64,000 bases of DNA from assembly GCF_003324485.1 (NCBI RefSeq), contig NZ_QODK01000003.1, positions 496,001 to 560,000 of the forward strand. Reading direction: 5' to 3'. Position 1 is the first letter of the stretch; every line of letters starts with the position of its first letter. The translations under genes were made by a program, and so were the position numbers. Shown here one piece after another: positions 27,283 through 35,547 of this stretch. This DNA is from Cohaesibacter intestini. Its GTDB lineage: Bacteria; Pseudomonadota; Alphaproteobacteria; Rhizobiales; Cohaesibacteraceae. The notes beneath the pieces are model-generated. The model was given only the letters and a program-made list of their open reading frames with translations, did not search any database and was not told where the DNA came from.

Positions 27283-29157
27283 ATGACAGAGGCACAAGGG
27301 ACATGCCGCCTTACGACGGCTCAAGCCATCGTAAAATGGCTGGTAAATCAGTATATTGAGATTGACGGGCAGGAATATCGGCTCTGTGGAGGCGGTTTCG
27401 GTATCTTTGGTCATGGCAACGTGACGTGCCTCGGCGAAGCTCTATACAACTATCAGGAAGAATTGCCGCTTTATCGTGGTCAGAATGAGCAAAGCATGGG
27501 CTTTGCTGCTGCAGGCTATGCCAAGCAATGGCTGCGCCAGCGCTTTATGTTTTGCACCGCCTCTGCTGGGCCGGGCACTTCGAACCTCGTCACCTCTGCG
27601 GCCTTGGCCCATGCCAACCGTCTGCCGATGCTGATGCTCTGCGGTGACGCCTATGTCACCCGCCTGCCGGATCCGGTTCTCCAGCAGATGGAAAATTTTT
27701 ACGATCCGACCCTCGGCGTTAATGATGCCTTCAAGCCGGTCACCCGTTTCTGGGATCGCATCGTTCATCCCGCCCAGATCATCCAGTCTCTGCCAAATGC
27801 TCTGGCGACCATGCTTGATCCGGCTGATTGTGGTCCGGCTTTCCTCGGTCTGCCGCAGGATGTGCAGGGCTGGGCCTATGATTATCCGGAAATCTTCTTT
27901 GAGAAGAAAGTCCATCGCATCCGCCGTCAGGCCCCTGATGCCTATGAAATTGCCGATGCGGTTGCTTTGCTGAAGGCGTCCGAACGCCCGATGATCATCG
28001 CCGGTGGCGGTGTGCAATATAGCGGCGCGGTCAAGGAACTGACCGACTTTGCCGAAGCTCACCAGATCCCGGTTGTTGAAACCATCGCTGGCCGTGCCAA
28101 CCTGCTCAATGAGCATGCACTCAATATCGGCCCGATCGGTGTGACGGGCTCGGATTCGGCCAACATTATCGGCGAGAAAGCGGATGTCATTCTTTGCGTC
28201 GGCACCCGTCTGCAGGATTTTACCACCGGCTCTTGGACTGCCTTTGCCCACGAAGCCAAGCTGATCGGCGTCAATGTCGCCCGCTTTGATGCTGGCAAAC
28301 ATATGGCCGCTCCCGTGGTCGGTGACGCCAAACTGTCGCTCCTCGCTTTGACCGAAGCTCTGGGGGACTATCAAGCGCCAAACGACTGGGTCTCCTTCGC
28401 TCAGGCCGAGCGCAAGACATGGGATGCGTATGTCGCCAAGAATGTTTCCTATGGCGGCAACAAACCGAATTCCTATGCGCAGGCCATTGGTGTGGTCAAC
28501 GAGCTTTGCGATCCGCGCGACCGCGTGCTAACCGCATCCGGCGGCTTGCCTGCCGAAGTCACGGCCAACTGGCGGACGCTGGATATCGGCACGGTTGATG
28601 TGGAATTTGGTTATTCCTGCATGGGCTATGAAATTGCCGGTGGCTGGGGTGCCCGTATCGCTCAGGCCGAGCGTGAGCCGGATAAGGACACCATCGTCTT
28701 TGTCGGCGACGGCGCTTACATGCTGATGAATTCCGACATCTATTCCTCGGTCCTGACCCAAAAGAAAATGATCGTGCTGCTGCTCGACAATGGCGGCTGG
28801 GCTGTCATCAACAAGCTGCAAAATAATGTCGGCTCGGAAAGCTTCAACTGCCTATATGAAGACACCCCGACCATCCCCAACCCGTTCGATGTGGACTATG
28901 CAGCCCATGCCGCCTCGATGGGGGCCAATGTCGAAACCGTGGCGGATGCGTCCGAGTTGGGCGATGCCTTCAAGCGTGCCAAGGCGTCGGACAAGACCTA
29001 TGTGATTTACATGAAGGTCGCTGCCTATGATGCCTGGACCGCGCAGGGCCATGCATGGTGGGAATGCGGTACGCCGGAAGTCTCCGACAGCGAGAAAGTC
29101 CGCGCCGCCCATGAAGACTGGGAATCGGCGCGCCCCAAACAGCGCAAGGGTGTGTAA
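27283..29157 (+). CDS. iolD: 3D-(3,5/4)-trihydroxycyclohexane-1,2-dione hydrolase IolD
   Basis: A 624-aa thiamine-diphosphate enzyme (EC 3.7.1.22) that opens the inositol-derived ring to 5-deoxy-glucuronate. The length is close to Bacillus IolD (637). The N-terminal pyrimidine-binding domain has the catalytic Glu region YRGQNEQSMGFAAAGYAK, the middle domain runs about 200-350, and the C-terminal ThDP motif begins VGDGAYMLMNSDIYSS and ends near LLDNGGW. GGGAGG lies before the ATG. It heads the rightward iolD-iolC-iolB-aldolase operon behind a LacI-type operator. Confidence 0.95.
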   Translation: MTEAQGTCRLTTAQAIVKWLVNQYIEIDGQEYRLCGGGFGIFGHGNVTCLGEALYNYQEELPLYRGQNEQSMGFAAAGYAKQWLRQRFMFCTASAGPGTSNLVTSAALAHANRLPMLMLCGDAYVTRLPDPVLQQMENFYDPTLGVNDAFKPVTRFWDRIVHPAQIIQSLPNALATMLDPADCGPAFLGLPQDVQGWAYDYPEIFFEKKVHRIRRQAPDAYEIADAVALLKASERPMIIAGGGVQYSGAVKELTDFAEAHQIPVVETIAGRANLLNEHALNIGPIGVTGSDSANIIGEKADVILCVGTRLQDFTTGSWTAFAHEAKLIGVNVARFDAGKHMAAPVVGDAKLSLLALTEALGDYQAPNDWVSFAQAERKTWDAYVAKNVSYGGNKPNSYAQAIGVVNELCDPRDRVLTASGGLPAEVTANWRTLDIGTVDVEFGYSCMGYEIAGGWGARIAQAEREPDKDTIVFVGDGAYMLMNSDIYSSVLTQKKMIVLLLDNGGWAVINKLQNNVGSESFNCLYEDTPTIPNPFDVDYAAHAASMGANVETVADASELGDAFKRAKASDKTYVIYMKVAAYDAWTAQGHAWWECGTPEVSDSEKVRAAHEDWESARPKQRKGV

Positions 29158-29159
29158 CA

Positions 29160-30143
29160 ATGACAGCCCTTCTTGATGCGATCAAAACCAACCGGTTCGG
29201 CGTGTTTGGCCGGGCAGGCATGGACATGTATGCCGACCCGATCGGGGTCAAAAGCGAGCATGCGGACACATTCAAGGCAGATCTTGGCGGCTCGTCCGCC
29301 AACATCTGCGCCGGCCTCTGCAAATTGGGCAGCTGGTCGACCTTGGTCACCTCGGTCTCGGACGATGCCATTGGCCGCTTTTGCGTCAATCGGCTGAAAC
29401 ATTATGGCGTCGATACCGGCAATATCCGCATTGTCGGCGGAGAGCATCGCATTTCGCTGGCCGTCTATGAAAGCGTGCTGGAAGATTTCCAGAATGTCAT
29501 CTATCGCAACGGGGCCGTTGATTTTCAGGTCACCGAAGAGGATATGGACAAGGTCGATTATGCCAGCTTCGGGGCGCTGATCACGGCGGGTACGGTCTTT
29601 GCGAGCGAGCCATCGCGCAGCGCCACCTTCCGCGCTTTCGAGAATGCCCGCAAGGCCGGCATCCCGGTCATCTTCGACATCGATTATCGCCCCTACAGCT
29701 GGCCGTCGCCTCAGGTGGCCGCAGATGTCCTCTCGCGCGCAGGCGAGGAAAGCGATATGATCGTCGGCAATGACGAAGAATTCGGCTTCATGGCAGGCGG
29801 CATCGAAAAGGGCCTTGATAAAGCCCGTGAGCTCGCGCAAAAGCCCGGTCGTCTGGTTATCTACAAGATGGGGCAAGAAGGGGCGCTCACCCTGTTTGAG
29901 GGCGAGGAAATCCGCACCGGCATTTATCCGGTCACCGCGATCAAGCCCAATGGCGCTGGCGACAGCTTCATGGCGGGTCTGCTGGCCTCACTGGCCAATG
30001 GCTTCTCGTTGAAAGAGGCTGTGTTGCGCGGTTCTGCCTGCGCTTCCATGGTGGTTAGTCAGCCCGGTTGTGCGCCCGCCATGCCGACCGTGCCACAACT
30101 CGACGCCTTCATTGCCGATCATCCCGGCCCAACAGACGCCTGA
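29160..30143 (+). CDS. iolC: 5-dehydro-2-deoxygluconokinase IolC
   Basis: A 327-aa PfkB/ribokinase-family kinase (EC 2.7.1.92) that phosphorylates 2-deoxy-5-keto-gluconate. DLGGSSANICAGLCKLG is the sugar-binding start of the family, and KPNGAGDSFMAGLL contains the anion hole and the catalytic Asp. VIFDIDYRPYSW and IVGNDEEF are typical of IolC. It begins two bases after the iolD stop, with AAGGG just upstream, and lies 13 bases before iolB. The order iolD-iolC-iolB fits a complete lower inositol pathway. Confidence 0.93.
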   Translation: MTALLDAIKTNRFGVFGRAGMDMYADPIGVKSEHADTFKADLGGSSANICAGLCKLGSWSTLVTSVSDDAIGRFCVNRLKHYGVDTGNIRIVGGEHRISLAVYESVLEDFQNVIYRNGAVDFQVTEEDMDKVDYASFGALITAGTVFASEPSRSATFRAFENARKAGIPVIFDIDYRPYSWPSPQVAADVLSRAGEESDMIVGNDEEFGFMAGGIEKGLDKARELAQKPGRLVIYKMGQEGALTLFEGEEIRTGIYPVTAIKPNGAGDSFMAGLLASLANGFSLKEAVLRGSACASMVVSQPGCAPAMPTVPQLDAFIADHPGPTDA

Positions 30144-30156
30144 GGAAGGAGGAGCC

Positions 30157-30999
30157 ATGCATATCGCTCCCCATGATAACCAGAACATGCCCATCGTGGA
30201 TGCTGGCCATGATCTGGTGCCATTGAATTACTTCAATATCGTCAAGCTTAACAAGGGCGAGACCTTTGACTATGCCGTTCCCGGCTATGAAACCTGCATC
30301 GTGCCAGCCACGGGCACCGTGCATGTGGATGTTGAGGGGGCGGCCTTTGATCAACTCGGCAACCGGACCGTCGATGTCTGGGATGGTGACCCGGAAGGGG
30401 TCTATGTCCCGGTCGGTGCCAAGGCCCGCATCACTTGCCTCAGTGACGCAACCGAATGCTTCATTGCCGGGGCCAAATTTGACAAGATGCTCGAGCCGTT
30501 TGACGTCCGCGTCGCCGATCTCGACATTGTCCAATATGGCTCTGACGAGACCAAGACCCACCGCAAGATCAAGCATATCCTTGGGGCCAATTATCATGAC
30601 AAGGTAGGCCGCCTGTTGGTCAGCGAGCTTTTTACTGTGGGTGAGGGCGGCTGGTCCGGCTTCCCCAGCCACAAGCATGATACGGATCGTCTGCCCGACG
30701 AAAGCCGCCATGACGAGACCTATAATTTCCGCTTCAAGCCCAATTATGGCTCTGGTCTGCAAATGCTCCAGCGGGTCGACAATGAACCGGGCGAGGCCTA
30801 TCACATCATGGATGGCTCGACAGTGCTGATCGACAAGGGCTATCACCCTTGCTGCGTTCTGCCCGGCTATCAGATGTATTATTTCACGATCCTTGGTGGT
30901 TTGTCCCAGCGATCGCTGAAGCAATATTTCCAGCCGACCCATGCCGAGCAACTGCACACGATCCCCGGGATCATGGATATGGTGGCCAAGTTCAAATGA
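30157..30999 (+). CDS. iolB: 5-deoxy-glucuronate isomerase IolB
   Basis: A 280-aa cupin-fold enzyme (EC 5.3.1.30) of the KduI/IolB family, converting 5-deoxy-glucuronate to 2-deoxy-5-keto-gluconate. GWSGFPSHKHDTD with its His residues, RHDETYNFRFKP and GYHPCCVLPGYQMYYFTIL carry the metal-site and C-terminal signatures. The ATG at 30157 follows GGAGGAG; the frame is also open further upstream inside iolC, but without a ribosome site. The stop overlaps the start of the aldolase gene (ATGA). Confidence 0.95.
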   Translation: MHIAPHDNQNMPIVDAGHDLVPLNYFNIVKLNKGETFDYAVPGYETCIVPATGTVHVDVEGAAFDQLGNRTVDVWDGDPEGVYVPVGAKARITCLSDATECFIAGAKFDKMLEPFDVRVADLDIVQYGSDETKTHRKIKHILGANYHDKVGRLLVSELFTVGEGGWSGFPSHKHDTDRLPDESRHDETYNFRFKPNYGSGLQMLQRVDNEPGEAYHIMDGSTVLIDKGYHPCCVLPGYQMYYFTILGGLSQRSLKQYFQPTHAEQLHTIPGIMDMVAKFK

Positions 31000-31826
31000 G
31001 CCTCGTCACGCTGAAGGACGTCCTTCAGCCAGCAATGCAGCAGGGCCATGCGGTGGCTGGCCTTGTGACGCTGGGCTGGGAGGATATGCGCGCCTATGTG
31101 GCCGCAGCTGAAGCGGAGAATTGCCCGGTCATTTTGCAGGCCGGGCCTTCTTGCCGCGCCCATACGCCACTACCAATCTTGGGCAAGATGTTCCGGCATC
31201 TGGCTGAAGGGGCAAACGTGCCGGTCGTTGCTCATCTCGATCATGGCTACACGCTGGAGGAGTGCAAGCAGGCGATTGATTGCGGTTTCACCTCTGTGAT
31301 GTTTGATGGCTCCCGCAAGCCACTGGAGCAGAATATCGCCGAAACCGCCCAGATCGCCGCCTTGGCCCATGCGGCCAACGTCTCCTGCGAAGGTGAAATC
31401 GGCTTTGTTGGTTATTCCGGTGGTGAAAGCTCCGCAGGCACCGACCCGGAAGACGCGGCGCGGTTCGCCCGCGAAACAGGGGTGGATGCCATGGCCATCT
31501 CGGTCGGCAATGTGCATTTGCAGACGGACCGAGCAGGGGGGCTGGATGAAGCCCGGATCCGGGCCATCGAAGCCGTGACCGATATACCCTTGGTCATCCA
31601 TGGCGGCTCCGGCGTGCCGCTGGAACAGCGAACCCGTCTCGCCAGACAGTCGAAGATCTGCAAATTCAACATCGGCACCGAGCTGCGCCTTGCCTTTGGC
31701 ACCGCGTTGCGAGAGGCCGTTAATGGCGATCCGGACTGCTTTGATCGAGTGCAAATCTTGAAGCAGACCCATGATCCGGTGATGGAAGCCGCCAGAGAAG
31801 CCTTGCACGCCCTCAAAGGCGCGTGA
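30996..31826 (+). CDS. iolJ: Class II aldolase IolJ-like (2-deoxy-5-keto-gluconate-6-phosphate aldolase)
   Basis: A 276-aa zinc-dependent class II fructose-bisphosphate aldolase-family enzyme. AHLDHGYTLEECKQAI carries the catalytic Asp and a zinc His, CEGEIGFVGYSGGE the Glu and glycine loop, SVGNVH a second His and VIHGGSGVPLEQR the third with phosphate-binding residues. The ATG overlaps the iolB stop, and the open frame upstream is only shadow. As last gene of the iol operon it most likely splits 2-deoxy-5-keto-gluconate-6-phosphate to dihydroxyacetone phosphate and malonate semialdehyde (EC 4.1.2.29). The next enzyme, IolA/MmsA, is not in the window. Confidence 0.88.
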   Translation: MSLVTLKDVLQPAMQQGHAVAGLVTLGWEDMRAYVAAAEAENCPVILQAGPSCRAHTPLPILGKMFRHLAEGANVPVVAHLDHGYTLEECKQAIDCGFTSVMFDGSRKPLEQNIAETAQIAALAHAANVSCEGEIGFVGYSGGESSAGTDPEDAARFARETGVDAMAISVGNVHLQTDRAGGLDEARIRAIEAVTDIPLVIHGGSGVPLEQRTRLARQSKICKFNIGTELRLAFGTALREAVNGDPDCFDRVQILKQTHDPVMEAAREALHALKGA

Positions 31827-31840
31827 CCGAAGGCCCAAAC

Positions 31841-31876
31841 AAAAAAGCCTGCCAGACATCATGCTGGCAGGCTTTT
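31841..31876. terminator. Bidirectional intrinsic terminator
   Basis: GCCTGCCAG and CTGGCAGGC form a 9-bp stem with an A run before and a T run after it. It separates the convergent aldolase and LacI genes. Confidence 0.9.
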
Positions 31877-31899
31877 CATTTCTCACAAGGCGGGAGCCC

Positions 31900-32898
31900 C
31901 TACGGCAGCGGTCTCAAGGTGCTGCGCTCAGTAATCGAGCATGGGAAAATGCGGGTTTCGGGATAACGGTCCGGATCGGCCAGCATCGCTGCCATCAGTT
32001 CGATCGAGCTGTTGACGATCTGAGAAATCGGCTGATGGATGGTCGTCAAATCGATATTCTGCCAGCCTGCCATTTCCATGTCGTTGAGACCAATCAGACC
32101 GATATCATCCGGCACCGACATGCCACGATCTTTGATTGCCGACAAGGCACCAATGGACAAGACATCATCGCCGCAGAAATAGGCTTGTGCCGGTGCATTG
32201 TCCAGAAGGCGCATCATCTCTTCGCGACCGGCAGCAAAGCTGTAAGTGCGTGCGAAAGAGTAGCTGCATTTAACCTCGGGATTGGCCGACATTTCACTCA
32301 TGAAGCCGGTATAGCGATCCTGCGTTGAGGTTGCACTTTCGGGGCCACCAAGAAAGCCGATATTGTCATAGCCTCTGGCGACAAGGGTTCTGGCCGCCAT
32401 GCGGCCGCATTCGATATTGTCGATCCCGACCACGTGCACCCGCGCATTGCTTGACGGGCGACCAAAGGAATGGACCACCGGAATGCCAGCATCGCGAAAG
32501 GCCTGCGCAAATTCCGGCAGCAGGGTAGAGGAGGCGACCACAACGCCGTCCACCGAATATTGCCGCATCATCCGAACAGAATGCTGCGGATCAGTTTCCT
32601 CTGACAAGTTAACCAGCAAGGGGCGCAGTCCTTTTTCCTGCAATCCGCGAGTGAAGCGGTCAAAGACATCGAGAAACAGGGGGTTGCGGAAGTTGTCAGA
32701 GACAAGGCCCACCAGCTTGGTGCGGCCCGTGGTCAACGAAGAGGCGAGCGCATTGGGGCTATAGCCCAGCTCATTGGCGGCTTTCTCGACTTTCTTGCGC
32801 ATCTTGTCGGAGACCGAGGCGCCATCGGTAAAGGTGCGAGAAACGGCGGACCGGCTGACGCCTGCTTTTGCGGCGACGTCCTTCAATGTAACAGCCAT
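31900..32898 (-). CDS. LacI-family repressor, probable inositol catabolism regulator
   Basis: A 332-aa LacI-type regulator. The DNA-binding end reads VTLKDVAAKAGVSRSAVSRT (residues 3-22) with a hinge at SPNALASSLTTGRT, followed by the effector domain (LVGLVSDNFRNPLF, GIDNIECGRMAA, GLNDMEMAGW). The start at 32898 is favoured because the HTH begins right there and GGAGG lies ten bases upstream. It is adjacent to the iol operon, and two TTGCAA-based sites lie in its own upstream region, so autoregulation and control of the inositol genes are likely. The inducer would be an inositol intermediate; this is inferred. Confidence 0.88.
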   Translation of the reverse strand: MAVTLKDVAAKAGVSRSAVSRTFTDGASVSDKMRKKVEKAANELGYSPNALASSLTTGRTKLVGLVSDNFRNPLFLDVFDRFTRGLQEKGLRPLLVNLSEETDPQHSVRMMRQYSVDGVVVASSTLLPEFAQAFRDAGIPVVHSFGRPSSNARVHVVGIDNIECGRMAARTLVARGYDNIGFLGGPESATSTQDRYTGFMSEMSANPEVKCSYSFARTYSFAAGREEMMRLLDNAPAQAYFCGDDVLSIGALSAIKDRGMSVPDDIGLIGLNDMEMAGWQNIDLTTIHQPISQIVNSSIELMAAMLADPDRYPETRIFPCSITERSTLRPLP

Positions 32899-33004
32899 GC
32901 TGACTGGGCCTCCCAAACCCACTAGATCAGGCCCGTGATATCAGGCCTTGTTTATCGGGGTTTTGTGCGTGTTGTTCCTTCATAGAATAGCAGCAGAAAT
33001 TCTT

Positions 33005-33020
33005 TTGCAACCCCTTGCAA
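33005..33020. promoter_or_regulatory. LacI-type operator upstream of the inositol LacI gene
   Basis: TTGCAACCCCTTGCAA has the same 6-4-6 layout as the site at 23127. It lies about 105 bases before the LacI start and suggests autoregulation. Confidence 0.6.
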
Positions 33021-33085
33021 ATCTATTTCATTTTTATACATGGCCATCCAGCCACAATCCTTTGTGATTCGGGCATTTTAGATGG

Positions 33086-33101
33086 TTGCAAAATGCTGCA
33101 A
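33086..33101. promoter_or_regulatory. Second LacI-type operator near the inositol LacI gene
   Basis: TTGCAAAATGCTGCAA keeps the 6-4-6 layout with one changed base in the second half. Its centre is 81 bases from the previous site, close to eight helical turns, which could allow looping. Confidence 0.45.
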
Positions 33102-33163
33102 CGCAGTTCGGTTCGGACTGTTTTAGAGCCTGAACCGAGCCGTGTGGCTTTGGCGTGCGGCCG

Positions 33164-34546
33164 TTATGACTTGGGCAGACTGCGTGACCAAATGGTAGCC
33201 ACAACCGTTTTTGGATCCTCAAGGCATGGCTGCTCGATTGTTTGTTGGTCGAGTTGAATCACAAGAGTGTAGAACTGTCCTGAACCGGGTGCTGGAGTCC
33301 CGACGACCGTGCAGGATGTGATCCGGTTGTAGGGAATGAAGAGATCATTGCCAGCAAACCAGGCTTCCCCGCTCGGGTGGCACGGATCACCGCGATTGAT
33401 GATCACCAACTCCCCACCACCGTCAAGCATTAGCACACCTGTCGAGATTGCTTCATTGCCTTGCGCATCAAGGCAAGGCTGTCCTTGCGGCTCGAAATGC
33501 AGGGGCGTGAATGGTCCCCCTTCCCGGCGACGCAGTTCGAGCAGGGTTGAGCCGAAAAACAGATCCTCGTCGGAAAACTCAAACTCATCCGTATCTGTAT
33601 TGGAGGCTTTGGCCTTGTCCGTCAAATGGCTGCGGACAAAGTCTGTGACCACTTCGATCAAATCGCTTGATACGCGATTGAAGGAAATGCTGGGTCGATT
33701 GCCATCCTTGAGATACAGCGTCCATATACCCTGCAATCGGTCGCCAAAGCTGCAGATGGCAGCAATATCGTCCCATGTGGCCTTAAGGGTCCATATGCTT
33801 GTTTCTTCCAGACGGGCAAGAGAAACACCCGCCTCGTCCACTGCAATGACCGCCTCATAAAGATCCATCCCGGGCCGCAAATTGCGCCGGTCGGCATTTC
33901 TTGGCACCTTGATCAAATAGGTTGCGTCGCGATACTCCGAGTAGAGAGAGCGGAAGCGCCGCGGCATGTCGGCCTCGGATTTGACCTCCGTCAGCCATGG
34001 GCCAAAGGCATCATATTCCTTGCGATCTTCCGGGCTGGCAGCGTGATACCAGTTCAGAGACTTTGCATAAGCAGTTCGAGCTTGGGCCATCTTCTCCTCC
34101 TCCAGTTTCCGAAAATGCTGGGCCATCAGATCAAGTCCAGTGGCAGCAGCCTGTCTATCCGCAAGCGCCATGGTCTCGAACAGCGCTTTGAGGTCGCGTT
34201 CCATCCTTTGCTTCAGTCGGTGCGCCAGAGCGACGCCTTCCGACGACAATTCAACAACATGGCTGCGATCATCCGCAGGGTGGGCCCGACGTGCAATCAG
34301 ACCGAGCTTTTCAAGTCGCTTCAATACCGACGTCAGGCTCCCTTTCTGCATATTCAGCAGCCGACTGATGCTGGTCGGTGACAGGGGGCCGCGGTGGGTC
34401 AGTGTCATCAGTGCCATCAATTCGCTTTCAAGCAACTGCCGATCGTTGTAGGTCGCTCGATAAAGGATGGGCGCGACATGGCTCGGAACATAGCGCATGA
34501 AAGCCATCAGGCTCTTGTCGAGCCGCCCCAGTTCTTCAGTCATCAC
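33164..34546 (-). CDS. MarR-like regulator fused to a long uncharacterised C-terminal domain
   Basis: A 460-aa protein, far longer than ordinary MarR regulators (about 150). Residues about 10-145 form a winged helix: LMALMTLTHRGPLSPTSISR, KGSLTSVLKRLEKLGLIARR and the wing PADDRSHVVELSSEG. The remaining 310 residues are soluble, with no membrane segment, and include alternating strands (IWTLKATWDDIAAI, LYLKDGNRPSISFNRV) and an acidic stretch DTDEFEFSDEDLFFG. I do not recognise that part. It may bind a ligand or protein partner. Two adjacent ATGs begin the frame. The gene stands alone, flanked by gene-poor sequence, so its targets cannot be guessed. Confidence 0.75.
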   Translation of the reverse strand: MMTEELGRLDKSLMAFMRYVPSHVAPILYRATYNDRQLLESELMALMTLTHRGPLSPTSISRLLNMQKGSLTSVLKRLEKLGLIARRAHPADDRSHVVELSSEGVALAHRLKQRMERDLKALFETMALADRQAAATGLDLMAQHFRKLEEEKMAQARTAYAKSLNWYHAASPEDRKEYDAFGPWLTEVKSEADMPRRFRSLYSEYRDATYLIKVPRNADRRNLRPGMDLYEAVIAVDEAGVSLARLEETSIWTLKATWDDIAAICSFGDRLQGIWTLYLKDGNRPSISFNRVSSDLIEVVTDFVRSHLTDKAKASNTDTDEFEFSDEDLFFGSTLLELRRREGGPFTPLHFEPQGQPCLDAQGNEAISTGVLMLDGGGELVIINRGDPCHPSGEAWFAGNDLFIPYNRITSCTVVGTPAPGSGQFYTLVIQLDQQTIEQPCLEDPKTVVATIWSRSLPKS

Positions 34547-35152
34547 ACCGCCCCACCTTCAAAACCACGTCATCTTTTAAACTAGTATGATTTCTAACTA
34601 TATCTTCGCAGGTATTTATGCGTCAAGGGAAGCCATCAGGCTTGGCTGTCGATTGTCTGCTAATATATTAGTTTAACCTACTGACATTACTTGTTAAAAT
34701 ATGGCGAAGACAAGATGTCACTCCCGACGAATGGATGAGTTTTCGGCGAGGAAAATATACTCTGATCCCAAATTCAGACGCGAATAAATTCGATCTTCAA
34801 ACAATCTAAAAAAGCCTGCATTCGGGCTGACTGCGGTCTGCTTCCTAGGGTTTTGAAACAGCAAAGACGAAGCTATTTGCGCCGAGCTATGCATAGACCG
34901 CGTATGAATTGGTCTGTTTGGCACAAGTTCACTTTATGGCGAGCTGTCGAAATGTTCGAAAATATCGTCTGTTTGTTTGTAAGTTAAGTTATTGAATTAG
35001 ATGATAAAATATGCATGGACTAAGCTATTGGTATAGGTATTTTTTGAGCTATGCAAAAATGTATGAGGTGGCCTGACAAACCAGCGCTTCAAGGAAAAGC
35101 AATTTCCCTTATATACGTTGGTTGTAAGCCACACTCTAACGGAGTTATCAAA
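34547..35152. other. Intergenic interval with no recognised gene
   Basis: About 600 A/T-rich bases between the divergent MarR-fusion gene and a 45-aa gene. An open frame at 34718-34924 on the minus strand has no ribosome site or protein-like features. Promoters for both flanking genes must lie here, but I cannot place them. Confidence 0.5.
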
Positions 35153-35290
35153 ATGTTCGACGAACTGAACGCAAAATCTCTCTTCGGTGCCTTCGGCAAA
35201 CTGCCTGGTCTGAGCATCACCAAAAAACGCTATGAACTGAATGAGCGCGAACAGGAAGCCTTGAAACTTCTGCGCGGCATCGATCTTTGA
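35153..35290 (+). CDS. Small hypothetical protein (45 aa)
   Basis: A 45-residue protein beginning MFDELNAKSLFGAFGKLPGL, with a charged second half rich in Lys, Glu and Arg that should form a helix (NEREQEALKLLRG). The ATG at 35153 has GGAG about nine bases upstream; the frame runs further upstream, but that leader looks non-coding. There is no signal peptide or membrane segment. A perfect hairpin overlaps the stop codon. The family is unknown to me. It is convergent with the nitrate operon and shows no obvious link with it. Confidence 0.5.
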   Translation: MFDELNAKSLFGAFGKLPGLSITKKRYELNEREQEALKLLRGIDL

Positions 35291-35307
35291 GGCCAATGGC
35301 CTCAAAG
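35285..35307 (+). terminator. Perfect hairpin overlapping the stop of the 45-aa gene
   Basis: CTTTGAGGCC and GGCCTCAAAG form a perfect 10-bp stem with a 3-base loop. No T tract follows, so termination is uncertain; mRNA 3' protection is possible. Confidence 0.5.
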
Positions 35308-35547
35308 TCCGTTTGGGCTTGCAGCGCGTGTTGGCGCTGATCTGATCCCGAACGAAGGCACTGCAAACTGATCGCTGCAGCTTGATCATTTGTCTTGCCC
35401 GGCAGCCTATGCCGAAACAGGAAGGATGAGGACAAAGTCACTCATTTCGATCTGACCGGACTGGCAAAAAGCGACATCAATCCGCCACAGCCTGTCGATA
35501 AGAACGCTGCACCATTCATTCAGACATATCGCTATCAGCACAGCGCT

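Noticed and set aside
34718-34924. 68-codon minus-strand frame near the MarR fusion
   Set aside because: Composition is not protein-like and there is no start signal; probably chance in a gene-poor stretch.
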